64,000 nt of DNA from Arcobacter sp. (lineage in GTDB: Bacteria; Campylobacterota; Campylobacteria; Campylobacterales; Arcobacteraceae), in the NCBI GenBank assembly GCA_002869535.1, contig PKUK01000001.1:1-64000 (forward strand), read 5' to 3'. A program made the position numbers and the translations under genes. Under the pieces are notes generated by a model. It worked only from the letters and a program-made list of their open reading frames with translations. It ran no database searches and had not been told where the DNA came from. Positions 17,943 through 25,372 of this stretch are shown here, piece by piece; position 1 is the first letter of the stretch; each line of letters opens with the position of its first letter.

Positions 17943-18850
17943 TGTCAAACATAATCTTTGGACCTATTCCTTCAAGGAGATTTGGTATCTCTTTGGGAGT
18001 AGATTTATCTCCTGATACAAAACAGTGTAATTTTGACTGCTTATACTGTGAATTAAAGCCTGCAAAAACTGTTGATAAGATGAACTCTTACCCAAGTGTA
18101 GATGAAGTCTTAGAGGCTATTGAAAACTCTTTTAAGAAGTATCCTAAAATAGATATGATAACAATCACTGCAAATGGCGAGCCAACTCTATACCCAAACT
18201 TAGATGAACTAATCACAAGAATAGATAAAATCAAAAAAGAGGCAAAGACTTTAATACTATCAAATGGAAGTACAATATATGACAAAAAGATTTTTGATGC
18301 CTTATTGAAATTTGACACGGTGAAGTTATCACTTGATTGTGTAAGCCAAAAGTGTTTTAAGAAACTAGATAGAATACATGAAAATATTGATATAGAAAAA
18401 ATAATTGAAGCTATGATAGAGTTTAAAGCAAAAACTACAAAAAGTTTTGTTTTAGAGATACTTTTTGTAAAAGACTTAAACGATAAAGAAAGTGAAATAG
18501 AACTACTTTATGAAGCTGTTAAAAAGATAAATCCACATAGAGTAGATATTGGTACAATTGATAGACCACCAGCTTATGAAGTTAAACCAGTGAGTTTTGA
18601 AACTTTAGAAAGTATTGCAAAAATATTTGAAAATATAAATGTAAATATTGCATTTAAAAATAGACGAAAACAACTAAACTCTTATAGTAATGAAGAGATA
18701 TTATCTTTGCTAGAAAGAAGACCTTTGACCTTAGAAGATATCGATAATATGTTTGATGAAAATAGTAAAAAAGAGCTAGAAAAACTAGTGAAATCATCGA
18801 AAATATCTCTAGTTGATAGTGCAGGTTTAAATTTTTATAAAATTTGCTAA
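17942..18850 (+). CDS. Radical SAM protein
   Basis: 302 residues starting with GTG within TAGTG. The cluster motif is 'CNFDCLYC' (Cx3Cx2C), which binds the 4Fe-4S cluster that cleaves S-adenosylmethionine. 'ITANGEPTLYPNLDELI' is the GEP-type SAM-binding segment. The N-terminus 'FGPIPSRRFGISLGVDLSP' is characteristic of a widespread subgroup annotated only as radical SAM protein, often with a short C-terminal helical extension as here. Coupling to hemE may be historical; no haem role can be inferred from the sequence. Confidence 0.88.
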   Translation: MSNIIFGPIPSRRFGISLGVDLSPDTKQCNFDCLYCELKPAKTVDKMNSYPSVDEVLEAIENSFKKYPKIDMITITANGEPTLYPNLDELITRIDKIKKEAKTLILSNGSTIYDKKIFDALLKFDTVKLSLDCVSQKCFKKLDRIHENIDIEKIIEAMIEFKAKTTKSFVLEILFVKDLNDKESEIELLYEAVKKINPHRVDIGTIDRPPAYEVKPVSFETLESIAKIFENINVNIAFKNRRKQLNSYSNEEILSLLERRPLTLEDIDNMFDENSKKELEKLVKSSKISLVDSAGLNFYKIC

Positions 18851-18866
18851 TTTTTGGGAAATTTCC

Positions 18867-18895
18867 TTGACAAAAAAAACAAATTTTACTATACT
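18867..18895 (+). promoter_or_regulatory. Strong sigma-70 promoter of the tRNA-Asn pair
   Basis: TTGACA at 18867-18872 and TATACT at 18890-18895 with an ideal 17-base spacer. The first tRNA begins 28 bases after the -10 box. This is the only textbook -35 hexamer noticed in the window, as expected for a stable-RNA promoter. Confidence 0.8.
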
Positions 18896-18922
18896 TCCAC
18901 TCCATTTAAAGAGAAGAAAGAT

Positions 18923-18997
18923 TCCGGCATAGCTCAGTGGTAGAGTAGATGACTGTTAATCATTTGGTCCCTGGTTCGAATCCAGGTGCCGGAGCCA
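18923..18997 (+). tRNA. tRNA-Asn (anticodon GTT), copy 1
   Basis: 75 bases including an encoded CCA end. The acceptor stem TCCGGCA/TGCCGGA is perfect, the anticodon loop CTGTTAA carries GTT at 18955-18957, and the T arm CTGGTTCGAATCCAG is intact. It decodes AAC and AAU. Confidence 0.97.
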
Positions 18998-19030
18998 TCA
19001 AACTTCTTTTTAAATACCTTTTATACAAGT

Positions 19031-19105
19031 TCCGGCATAGCTCAGTGGTAGAGTAGATGACTGTTAATCATTTGGTCCCTGGTTCGAATCCAGGTGCCGG
19101 AGCCA
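19031..19105 (+). tRNA. tRNA-Asn (anticodon GTT), copy 2
   Basis: Identical in all 75 bases to the copy 33 bases upstream, CCA included. It has no good promoter of its own in the spacer, so both are probably cut from one transcript. Confidence 0.97.
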
Positions 19106-19127
19106 CTTCATTTTGCATTCAGCAAAA

Positions 19128-19269
19128 AAATCAATTTATTAAACAATCTTTTAAAATATTTCAGCGTTAAATCAATTTTTTGATTTACTCATTACCGTGA
19201 AGGTAAATCCTAAACCAAAAAATTAATTTGCCTCGAACTCTTTCAAAATCTTATTCACTAAATTGATTT
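19128..19269. repeat. Structured palindromic repeat, copy A
   Basis: A nested inverted repeat. The outer arms AAATCAATTTA (19128-19138) and TAAATTGATTT (19259-19269) pair perfectly over 11 bases. A middle stem (about 19169-19182 with 19216-19229) pairs with one mismatch. An inner TTACC/GGTAA hairpin sits at the tip. The order of short motifs (GCGTT, stem, CTCA-TTAC, GTAA-TCC, stem, TGCCT-GAAC) matches the repeat at 52950-53070. It lies between the tRNA genes and a convergent gene, whose stop it touches. Confidence 0.55.
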
Positions 19270-19933
19270 AATTAAAATATTCTTTCATTTTATTATGTTT
19301 TTCTATCATATCTTTTGATTTGGCTAGTTCAGCTAAAATATAATTTATAATTCTTAGAGAAGATGATTTATCATTGTTTGCGATATGAGTATTTTTCAGA
19401 ATTTTAGATAAATGAATTAATTCATAAGCTGTATTTTTTATATTTAATAAATCAAAAACTAATCTTTCAGATGTATATTTATGTAATTCAATATTTAACA
19501 AGTAGTCAATATTTTTAATTATTATATTTTCATTTGTTTCATTGTCATAGAAATATTTAATTAAATCTATTTCTTTTAAATCAACATCTTGGCTTTTATT
19601 TATTTCTTGTGATAATTCTTTAAAGTATGTTTCTTGGTCATCTATCATCTCATTAAATAGCTTTAATCCTGCAATTAAAATAACTTTATTTTTTTTCTTT
19701 TCATTTTCTTTTTTTTCAAGTTCAATTTGTTGAGTATTTAAAATAGTTCTAATTACAGCAAATGAAGCTATAAGTGAAGAAAGTAAAATAGCTGTTGAGG
19801 GTAGTATCTTATACAAATTTTCTTTTTCACAATTTAAATATAATGATACAGACCAAAGGAATAAACATAAAAAAGAAATAATTCCTAAGGTAATAAGTGC
19901 TCTAAATATTAAAATTAATAATTTGTTTTTCAT
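19268..19933 (-). CDS. Hypothetical two-helix membrane protein with coiled coil
   Basis: 221 residues, not recognised. Two membrane helices (about 5-30 and 44-65) are followed by a long charged region with 'EKKENEKKKNK', then a mostly helical cytoplasmic part rich in Asn, Lys and Glu. The layout resembles small phage-exclusion or stress proteins, but no motif proves it. It is a single gene on the minus strand in an accessory stretch with a very low GC content. The ATG at 19933 has only a weak ribosome binding site ('aaaggtaatt'). Confidence 0.6.
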   Translation of the reverse strand: MKNKLLILIFRALITLGIISFLCLFLWSVSLYLNCEKENLYKILPSTAILLSSLIASFAVIRTILNTQQIELEKKENEKKKNKVILIAGLKLFNEMIDDQETYFKELSQEINKSQDVDLKEIDLIKYFYDNETNENIIIKNIDYLLNIELHKYTSERLVFDLLNIKNTAYELIHLSKILKNTHIANNDKSSSLRIINYILAELAKSKDMIEKHNKMKEYFN

Positions 19934-20089
19934 ATGTAATTACCTTTTAATTAGTTATGACTATTATAAGCAATTAGAACTTTACAATTTCTTCTTTTCT
20001 ATTTTCTTTATTGGATAAAAAATCTGGTACCAGTTTATTAGTTAACCAATTGATAGTTTATACTTTTATCTTCAGTTAAATGATAAGTA

Positions 20090-20419
20090 TCAAAGTTTTG
20101 CCAACATAACTAAAATAAATGGAACATGATGTTTTGGAGCATCAACGATATCGAATATTTTGCATGTTACACCTGCAAACTTTAAAATATCATCTTTTGT
20201 ATATTCATGTTCGTAGGCATTATCAAATAACTCTAAAGTTTTTTGTGATACTAGCTCTAAATCATCACAATTAACAATATCCTCATCAAGTGATTTTACA
20301 AATTTACATGCATGTGGAAATGTTTCTAATAGCTCTTTTAACTCTTGTTCTTCAATACCTTCTAAAAGTTGTGAGTACTTATGAAAAAAATCACTTATCT
20401 CTTGAAACTTACAAACCAT
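20090..20419 (-). CDS. Hypothetical acidic helical protein
   Basis: 109 residues, acidic, predicted all-helical, with three cysteines but no metal motif. A ribosome binding site 'aaaggaat' on the minus strand precedes the ATG at 20419, which supports expression. No family recognised. It is isolated, with about 150 bases of apparently empty sequence on each side. Confidence 0.6.
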   Translation of the reverse strand: MVCKFQEISDFFHKYSQLLEGIEEQELKELLETFPHACKFVKSLDEDIVNCDDLELVSQKTLELFDNAYEHEYTKDDILKFAGVTCKIFDIVDAPKHHVPFILVMLAKL

Positions 20420-20553
20420 ATGATTCCTTTGTGTTTATTTTTTAATATACAAAAAGTGTACCATGTCCTTTTTCAATAAGGATAGACTCCAAATGAGAAC
20501 TTTTCTGAAACTAATCTTGAAGTTTTGAGAACACAACTTGCATAGTAATCTTT

Positions 20554-20724
20554 ATGAATACTTATTCCTTATATTGTCACAATTGTAAAAAAAAATATAA
20601 TGTTCGCAAGGAAGATTTAGAACTGATGCAAGAGCATTATAAAAGCTTTGATGGAAAAGAGTATACAAAAGGTTGTTTTTTTAAAGATTTGTCATATATT
20701 AAAAAATCAAAAGCTTCAAAGTAG
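20554..20724 (+). CDS. Small CxxC protein (56 residues), possible zinc-knuckle
   Basis: A 56-codon frame starting 'MNTYSLYCHNCKKKYNVRKEDL', with a CxxC pair at residues 8 and 11 and a third cysteine at 41, and a basic C-terminus. The pattern of an aromatic residue before CxxC, then charged helix, is that of a small zinc-ribbon. The start has only a weak ribosome binding site ('tagtaat'), so the call depends on the protein-like composition. It is convergent with the nuclease-fold gene at 20752. Confidence 0.4.
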   Translation: MNTYSLYCHNCKKKYNVRKEDLELMQEHYKSFDGKEYTKGCFFKDLSYIKKSKASK

Positions 20725-20751
20725 ACTTAATAAAAAGAGTCATTAAAACCT

Positions 20752-21240
20752 TTATATAATCACATACCTACAATTATAATAATCATCTTTTAGTATGATT
20801 TTTGAAGATTTGTCTAGTGCATCCTCATAGTGTATTATATATCTAAATTTCACATCATGCTCTTTTAGATTATTTGTCTTAACATAGTTGATTGCACTTT
20901 TATGAAATACTCTTATATCTTCTGCTTTGATTGATTTTGCTTTTGAGTTGTTATTGCATTTTATTAGAAATGTTTGCTCATCTTTTGTGCAAATCATGTC
21001 TATGCTATCTTCTTTAGGCTCTTTGGTTTGGTTATAGATTACTTTAAATCCTAGTTTTTCATATTTTTCGACTGTACGTAACTCTAGGCTTTGACCTTTT
21101 TTTTCATGCTCTTCATTTATGTTTATTCTATGTTTTTTGGATTTGTTATTCATAAATTTTTTTAATAATACAATAAAAATTACAATTGGGATTATATGCC
21201 ATACTTTTGATAATGAAGCAAGTATCATTTCACTAGACAT
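20752..21240 (-). CDS. Membrane-anchored Mrr-like restriction-endonuclease-fold protein
   Basis: 162 residues. One N-terminal membrane helix (about 12-28) is followed by a basic linker and a domain from residue 46. In that domain 'GQSLELRTVEKYEKLGFKV' matches the first helix of the Mrr-type PD-(D/E)xK fold, and 'DSIDMICTKDEQTFLIKCN' gives the catalytic Asp and the 'IKC' lysine strand (usually QCK). 'INYVKTNN' in the following helix fits the same fold. A DNA- or RNA-cleaving role near the membrane is an inference; the glutamate or glutamine of the usual E/Q-x-K is replaced by Ile, so it could be inactive. Confidence 0.6.
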   Translation of the reverse strand: MSSEMILASLSKVWHIIPIVIFIVLLKKFMNNKSKKHRININEEHEKKGQSLELRTVEKYEKLGFKVIYNQTKEPKEDSIDMICTKDEQTFLIKCNNNSKAKSIKAEDIRVFHKSAINYVKTNNLKEHDVKFRYIIHYEDALDKSSKIILKDDYYNCRYVII

Positions 21241-21333
21241 TATATTTTCTCATTTTATTCCTTATGGGCCTATTTTTGGAGATAGTATATCTAATTAATA
21301 TAAATAGTATTGAGAAAAAAAAGAGAAAATATA

Positions 21334-22209
21334 TTAGTAAGTTTTATTTCTTTTTTTAATTATACTTGGCAAGGCATTTATAAATATAGCAAATATAACT
21401 AATGTACCACCTATTATTGTCATTTTTGGTGGTATTTCGCTAAGAAAAAGCCATAGCCAGATTGGTGCCATTGTTGTTTCAATAGTAGTGAAAAGACTTA
21501 CTTCTGCTGATGTTATATATTTTGTTGAGATAAAAATAAAATACATGGCTAATGGAATCTGAATAAAGCCCATAATACTTAGCCAAAACAGTGATTCTAA
21601 AGAGATATCTAAAAGCTTATCACTAAAAATATACATTATGCCTGCAACAAGAAAACCACTAAGAGAGATGACAAGCATAGTAGGAAAATGTCCATATTTT
21701 CTAAGCAGAGTAAGCTCAATACCCATAGTTATAGCTAAAGCTAAACCTAGTATATCTCCTATCCAATTTCCAGAAAAAGAAAAAGAGTTTCCAAAAACAA
21801 TAAATACACCCAAAAAAGATATAACTATTGCAATAACAGTTTGTTTTTGAATTCTCTCTTTTAGTAAAAAATAGCTAAATATAGCTGCAAAGAAAGAAGA
21901 GGTTGCCAAAAGTACAACAGTATTTGCAGCAGCTGTGTATTTTACAGAAAAGACAAAAAGACAAGTTCCCAGTGCGGATAATATGACCACTAAAGAAAAA
22001 TTCATAAACTCTAGTTTATTGGCAGGAATCCAAGTTTTGCTACTACTTCGTCTCCAAAGAATCAACATACTTATTCCCATAAAAAGACCTCTATAAAAGG
22101 AAATAACAGATGCATCAAGATTTGCAAGTCTTACTAAAAGAGCATCAAAGCTTATGATAAATACTCCCAATGCAGCAAGAATCATCCCTTGAACTTTTAT
22201 ATCTTTCAA
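21334..22209 (-). CDS. EamA/DMT-family transporter
   Basis: 291 residues with ten predicted membrane helices in two five-helix repeats, each ending near a Pro/Gly-rich turn ('LVVILSALGTCLFVFSVKYT' and 'IPLAMYFIFISTKYI'), as in drug/metabolite transporters of the EamA group. It starts with TTG at 22209, decided by 'GAGGAG' 9-10 bases upstream. The substrate is not predictable. Confidence 0.88.
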   Translation of the reverse strand: MKDIKVQGMILAALGVFIISFDALLVRLANLDASVISFYRGLFMGISMLILWRRSSSKTWIPANKLEFMNFSLVVILSALGTCLFVFSVKYTAAANTVVLLATSSFFAAIFSYFLLKERIQKQTVIAIVISFLGVFIVFGNSFSFSGNWIGDILGLALAITMGIELTLLRKYGHFPTMLVISLSGFLVAGIMYIFSDKLLDISLESLFWLSIMGFIQIPLAMYFIFISTKYITSAEVSLFTTIETTMAPIWLWLFLSEIPPKMTIIGGTLVIFAIFINALPSIIKKRNKTY

Positions 22210-22249
22210 AAATCAAATCTCCTCAAATTAAATATAATTTATTAGTATT

Positions 22250-22648
22250 TTAATTTTCTTCTACTTTTCTATTTTCTCTTATCCATGATTTAATGCCATG
22301 CTCTAAATGAAAGACATTTTCATATCCCATTTGTTTAGATAAAAATTCACCAACTAAACTTGTTCTATTTCCAGACCTACATATTAGAACAAAAGCTTGA
22401 TTTTTATCTTTTACATACTTTGAAAACTCATTAAGCCAACTTTGAACATCATAATTTCCTTTTTCATCAAAGAACATGATTTTTTTACTTGTTGGAACAA
22501 CTCCCAGCTCTTTCCATTCAGGAGGAGTTCGTATATCAATAAGTACTATGTTTTTATCAATTTTATCTTGAAGCATTTTAGGACTAAGTCCTTTAAAATC
22601 TCCAAATGCAAAAATAGCTAAAAATACCAATGATAGGAATACTCTCAT
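22250..22648 (-). CDS. Exported rhodanese-like protein
   Basis: 132 residues with an N-terminal signal peptide (about 1-16, ending '..FAFGD'). One rhodanese domain follows: 'VLIDIRTPPEWKELGVVP' and the active-site loop 'ICRSGNRTS' with Cys90. Family members carry a persulfide sulfur. The periplasmic location suggests sulfur handling or redox work outside the cytoplasm. It is separated from its neighbours and probably has its own promoter. Confidence 0.88.
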   Translation of the reverse strand: MRVFLSLVFLAIFAFGDFKGLSPKMLQDKIDKNIVLIDIRTPPEWKELGVVPTSKKIMFFDEKGNYDVQSWLNEFSKYVKDKNQAFVLICRSGNRTSLVGEFLSKQMGYENVFHLEHGIKSWIRENRKVEEN

Positions 22649-22696
22649 ATCTATAACCTTTTCTTAATTAATTACCAAATAATAGCTTTAAATAGT

Positions 22697-23026
22697 TTAA
22701 TCTATAGTTTCTATATTCACAAGTTCTACGTCTGCACAATCTTTTTTTGCAAGATTTCTTTTTTTTGCATCTTCTTCACTTAGTGTTATTAAATCGGCAA
22801 AGTCATTCTTATCTACTTCAAATTTATATAGCTCTTTTTTGGTCTCTATTTTTATTTTAGCTTCACTATCTTTTGTGAGAATATCAATATTTCTAATACC
22901 TTTGGCAAATTCACTTTTTATTGTTTTTGCTATCTTTTCATTTGCAAATAGTTTTTCAAGTGTTAGCTCTAAGTTGAAGTCATTTTTACACAGTATTTTA
23001 TAAGTTACTATCATTTTACCATCCAT
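22697..23026 (-). CDS. Hypothetical protein (109 residues)
   Basis: Mixed alpha/beta, charged, no membrane segment, no family recognised. 'AGAGGATAAAAC' before the ATG at 23026 is a good ribosome binding site and selects this start over ATG at 23014. The sequence alternates short strands ('VTYKILCKND', 'EAKIKIETKKELYKFEVD') and a helix, suggesting a small soluble ferredoxin-like fold. Confidence 0.6.
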   Translation of the reverse strand: MDGKMIVTYKILCKNDFNLELTLEKLFANEKIAKTIKSEFAKGIRNIDILTKDSEAKIKIETKKELYKFEVDKNDFADLITLSEEDAKKRNLAKKDCADVELVNIETID

Positions 23027-23224
23027 GTTTTATCCTCTATATTTTAAGTCTTATGCGATGATTGTACCATTAAAAAATGATGATATTTAAAATTATTGCA
23101 AGTTGTAAGATTTTGTAATTCCTTCACATATAATATATTTTAAAACAAATGAGTGGTTTTTATTATTATATTTCAATTTAGTTTCTTTTTGTATACTTGA
23201 AAAACTAAAAAATTAGAGGTTCAT

Positions 23225-24214
23225 ATGAAAAAACAAATTCCTTTATCTGTACTTGACTTGGTTCCTATTTGTGAAGGATATAGTATAAGTGAAGCTATTG
23301 AAAATAGTACAAAACTAGCTCAAGCGGTAGAAGAGTTAGGGTTTGAGCGTTATTGGATTGCGGAACATCATAACTTTAGTAGTATTGCAAGTGCTGCAAC
23401 ATCTGTGATTTTAAGTCATATTGGAGCAAGAACAAAAAAAATCAGAATTGGCTCAGGTGGGATAATGTTGCCAAATCATACGCCTTTGGTTATAGCAGAA
23501 CAGTTTGGTACCTTAGAATCAATGTATCCAAATAGAATAGACCTAGGTTTAGGAAGAGCACCGGGAACTGATCAAAGAACAGCAATGGCTTTAAGAAAAG
23601 ATAACAATGATGGTTCTGATTTTCCTGTTATGTTAAACCATTTACAATATTTTTTATCCAATGAAGGGGGTAAAAAAGCTATAAAAGCTGTACCTGGATA
23701 TGGACTTGAAATACCTATTTGGCTATTGGGCTCAAGTACATTTAGTGCAAGTTTAGCTGCTGTAAAAGGTTTACCTTTTGCTTTTGCTTCACACTTTGCA
23801 CCTGATGCGATGATGGATGCTATTGATGTTTATAAATCAAACTTCAAACCCTCAGCACAACTAAAAGAACCTTATATAATAATCTGTATCAATGCAGTAT
23901 GTGCTCAGACAAATGAAGAAGCCAAATATTTAGCTACCACAGAAATCCAAAAATTTCTTTACCTTCAAAGAGGTGATGAGAGACCCATTTCCAAACCAAC
24001 TGAAAATATAGATGAGTTGTGGGAAGAGTGGGAAAAAAGAAGTATAACTCAAAAGCTAAGAGAATCCATCTGGGGAACACCAGAATTTGTAAAAGAGAAG
24101 TTAGAAAATCTTGTACAAAGAACAGGTGCTAGTGAAATAATGATAAACTCATGGATTCACAATCCCAAAAAAAGAATTCACTCTTATGAGCTTATTGCAA
24201 AAACTTGGTTTTAA
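23225..24214 (+). CDS. LLM-class flavin-dependent oxidoreductase (luciferase-like monooxygenase)
   Basis: 329 residues. The features of the bacterial luciferase-like TIM barrel are visible: 'LGFERYWIAEHHNF', 'IRIGSGGIMLPNHTPLVIAEQFGTLE' and 'RIDLGLGRAPGTDQ', the last being the flavin-binding region of the subgroup usually annotated as MsnO8 or YhbW-type. It probably uses FMNH2 to oxidise a small molecule. It is a single gene with its own ribosome binding site 'agaggttc'; the substrate is unknown. Confidence 0.9.
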   Translation: MKKQIPLSVLDLVPICEGYSISEAIENSTKLAQAVEELGFERYWIAEHHNFSSIASAATSVILSHIGARTKKIRIGSGGIMLPNHTPLVIAEQFGTLESMYPNRIDLGLGRAPGTDQRTAMALRKDNNDGSDFPVMLNHLQYFLSNEGGKKAIKAVPGYGLEIPIWLLGSSTFSASLAAVKGLPFAFASHFAPDAMMDAIDVYKSNFKPSAQLKEPYIIICINAVCAQTNEEAKYLATTEIQKFLYLQRGDERPISKPTENIDELWEEWEKRSITQKLRESIWGTPEFVKEKLENLVQRTGASEIMINSWIHNPKKRIHSYELIAKTWF

Positions 24215-24326
24215 AATAGAGTATTTATATTTTTTTGAGTTTTATTTTTTACATTAAAGAAAGTGTAGATTAGTTAATATTGCTCTAACAAATTATCATA
24301 GATAGAATTAGTTATATGGAGAGTAA

Positions 24327-24839
24327 ATGCAGTTAACTGAACAAAAAGAGTTTATAAAAAAGAATGCATATTTGATATACGAGTATATAAATAGTGAAGT
24401 ATTAAAAAATGTAGGAACACTAAACCCTAACTTTTATATAAAACTTATTGATGATATATTTGTTAAGCAAATTGATATAAAAATAGGTGAACTAAATATA
24501 AATGTAAATATATTACCTTATTTTATTTTTACAATGCTTTTTGGAAAAGGGAAGATGGATTATACCTCTTTAAGAGCCGAGACAATTGACTTAACTGAAA
24601 TAAACAAAGAGTCAAAAATCTATTATAACTATGCACGATTTACTTTAGAAGATGACTTTTTATGTATAGATTTGATGCAGACTAAAATAGGTGGGATGCC
24701 AATTGAAGAAGATATTGTAAAGTTTACAAAAAGAATTCCTGTACAAAATTCAGGATTGGAAAAGTTTATTAGTAAAAATAGAAATATAAGTTCTGAAACA
24801 TTTAAAAAGATAAAAGAAGATATTGATAATATTCTTTAA
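24327..24839 (+). CDS. Hypothetical protein (170 residues)
   Basis: Soluble, no signal peptide, no family recognised. 'ggagagt' before the ATG at 24327 is a good ribosome binding site. The middle has a hydrophobic core stretch ('NVNILPYFIFTMLFGKGKMDYTS') that is too short and mixed for a clear membrane helix. Convergent with the DUF350 gene, with a shared hairpin between them. Confidence 0.6.
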   Translation: MQLTEQKEFIKKNAYLIYEYINSEVLKNVGTLNPNFYIKLIDDIFVKQIDIKIGELNINVNILPYFIFTMLFGKGKMDYTSLRAETIDLTEINKESKIYYNYARFTLEDDFLCIDLMQTKIGGMPIEEDIVKFTKRIPVQNSGLEKFISKNRNISSETFKKIKEDIDNIL

Positions 24840-24859
24840 GAAAATAGAAAAATATTTAA

Positions 24860-24884
24860 TCAATGAGTTTTAATAACTCATTGA
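24860..24884. terminator. Hairpin terminator shared by convergent genes
   Basis: TCAATGAGTT (24860-24869) and AACTCATTGA (24875-24884) form a perfect 10-bp stem with a 5-base loop. The stop codon of the minus-strand DUF350 gene lies in the loop. On the minus strand the stem is followed by TTAAATATTTTTC, so it best ends the DUF350 transcript. Confidence 0.7.
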
Positions 24885-25274
24885 TCCTGCATTTAAAAGT
24901 CCAATTGAAATTGATAAAAATGCCATCAAAATACCAACAGAAATAATTCCATCGGAAATCTTAGTTTTAAAAGAGTATTTACCACCAAGTCTTGTTACAA
25001 TAAATGCAAAAATTAATTGAATAAATATTGCAACTGTTCCCCAGATAGCAAAATCTACATAAGATACAGAGTGAACCAATGCACTATACAAAGGAATTGA
25101 TACTCCAATAATAGCTCCACCAAAACCAAGAGCTGCTGCTAAATTGTTTTCTTCAAAAATTAGCTTGTAATCATCATAAGGTGTAACAATTGCATATAAG
25201 TAAAGAAAAACAATCACTAAAATTATTGCGGTAAAAAAGAAACCAAGAAAGCCTATAAATAATTCTATTTCCAT
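24870..25274 (-). CDS. DUF350 family membrane protein (YjfL-like)
   Basis: 134 residues with four membrane helices in two similar halves (about 8-30, 46-66, 73-95, 107-127), as in DUF350/YjfL proteins. 'AALGFGGAIIGVSIPLYSA' in the second helix is the conserved small-residue segment of the family. Inner membrane; function not established. Ribosome binding site 'AAAGGATTTAA' on the minus strand before the ATG. Confidence 0.85.
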   Translation of the reverse strand: MEIELFIGFLGFFFTAIILVIVFLYLYAIVTPYDDYKLIFEENNLAAALGFGGAIIGVSIPLYSALVHSVSYVDFAIWGTVAIFIQLIFAFIVTRLGGKYSFKTKISDGIISVGILMAFLSISIGLLNAGSMSY

Positions 25275-25342
25275 TTAAATCCTTTTTTTGAAATCTTATC
25301 TAAAGTTAGCTATAAAGATTCATATAATATATTATCTATAAG

Positions 25343-25370
25343 AAAGCTAGTTTGGTTTATAACTAGCTTT
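25343..25370 (-). terminator. Hairpin after glnS
   Basis: AAAGCTAGTT (25343-25352) and AACTAGCTTT (25361-25370) make a perfect 10-bp stem with an 8-base loop, 3 bases beyond the glnS stop. The following minus-strand bases are only moderately T-rich. Confidence 0.65.
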
Positions 25371-25372
25371 GT

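Noticed and set aside
18923-19105. The two identical tRNA-Asn copies as attachment-site duplication around an integrated element
   Set aside because: Only 33 bases separate them, so nothing is integrated between; simple tandem duplication explains it.
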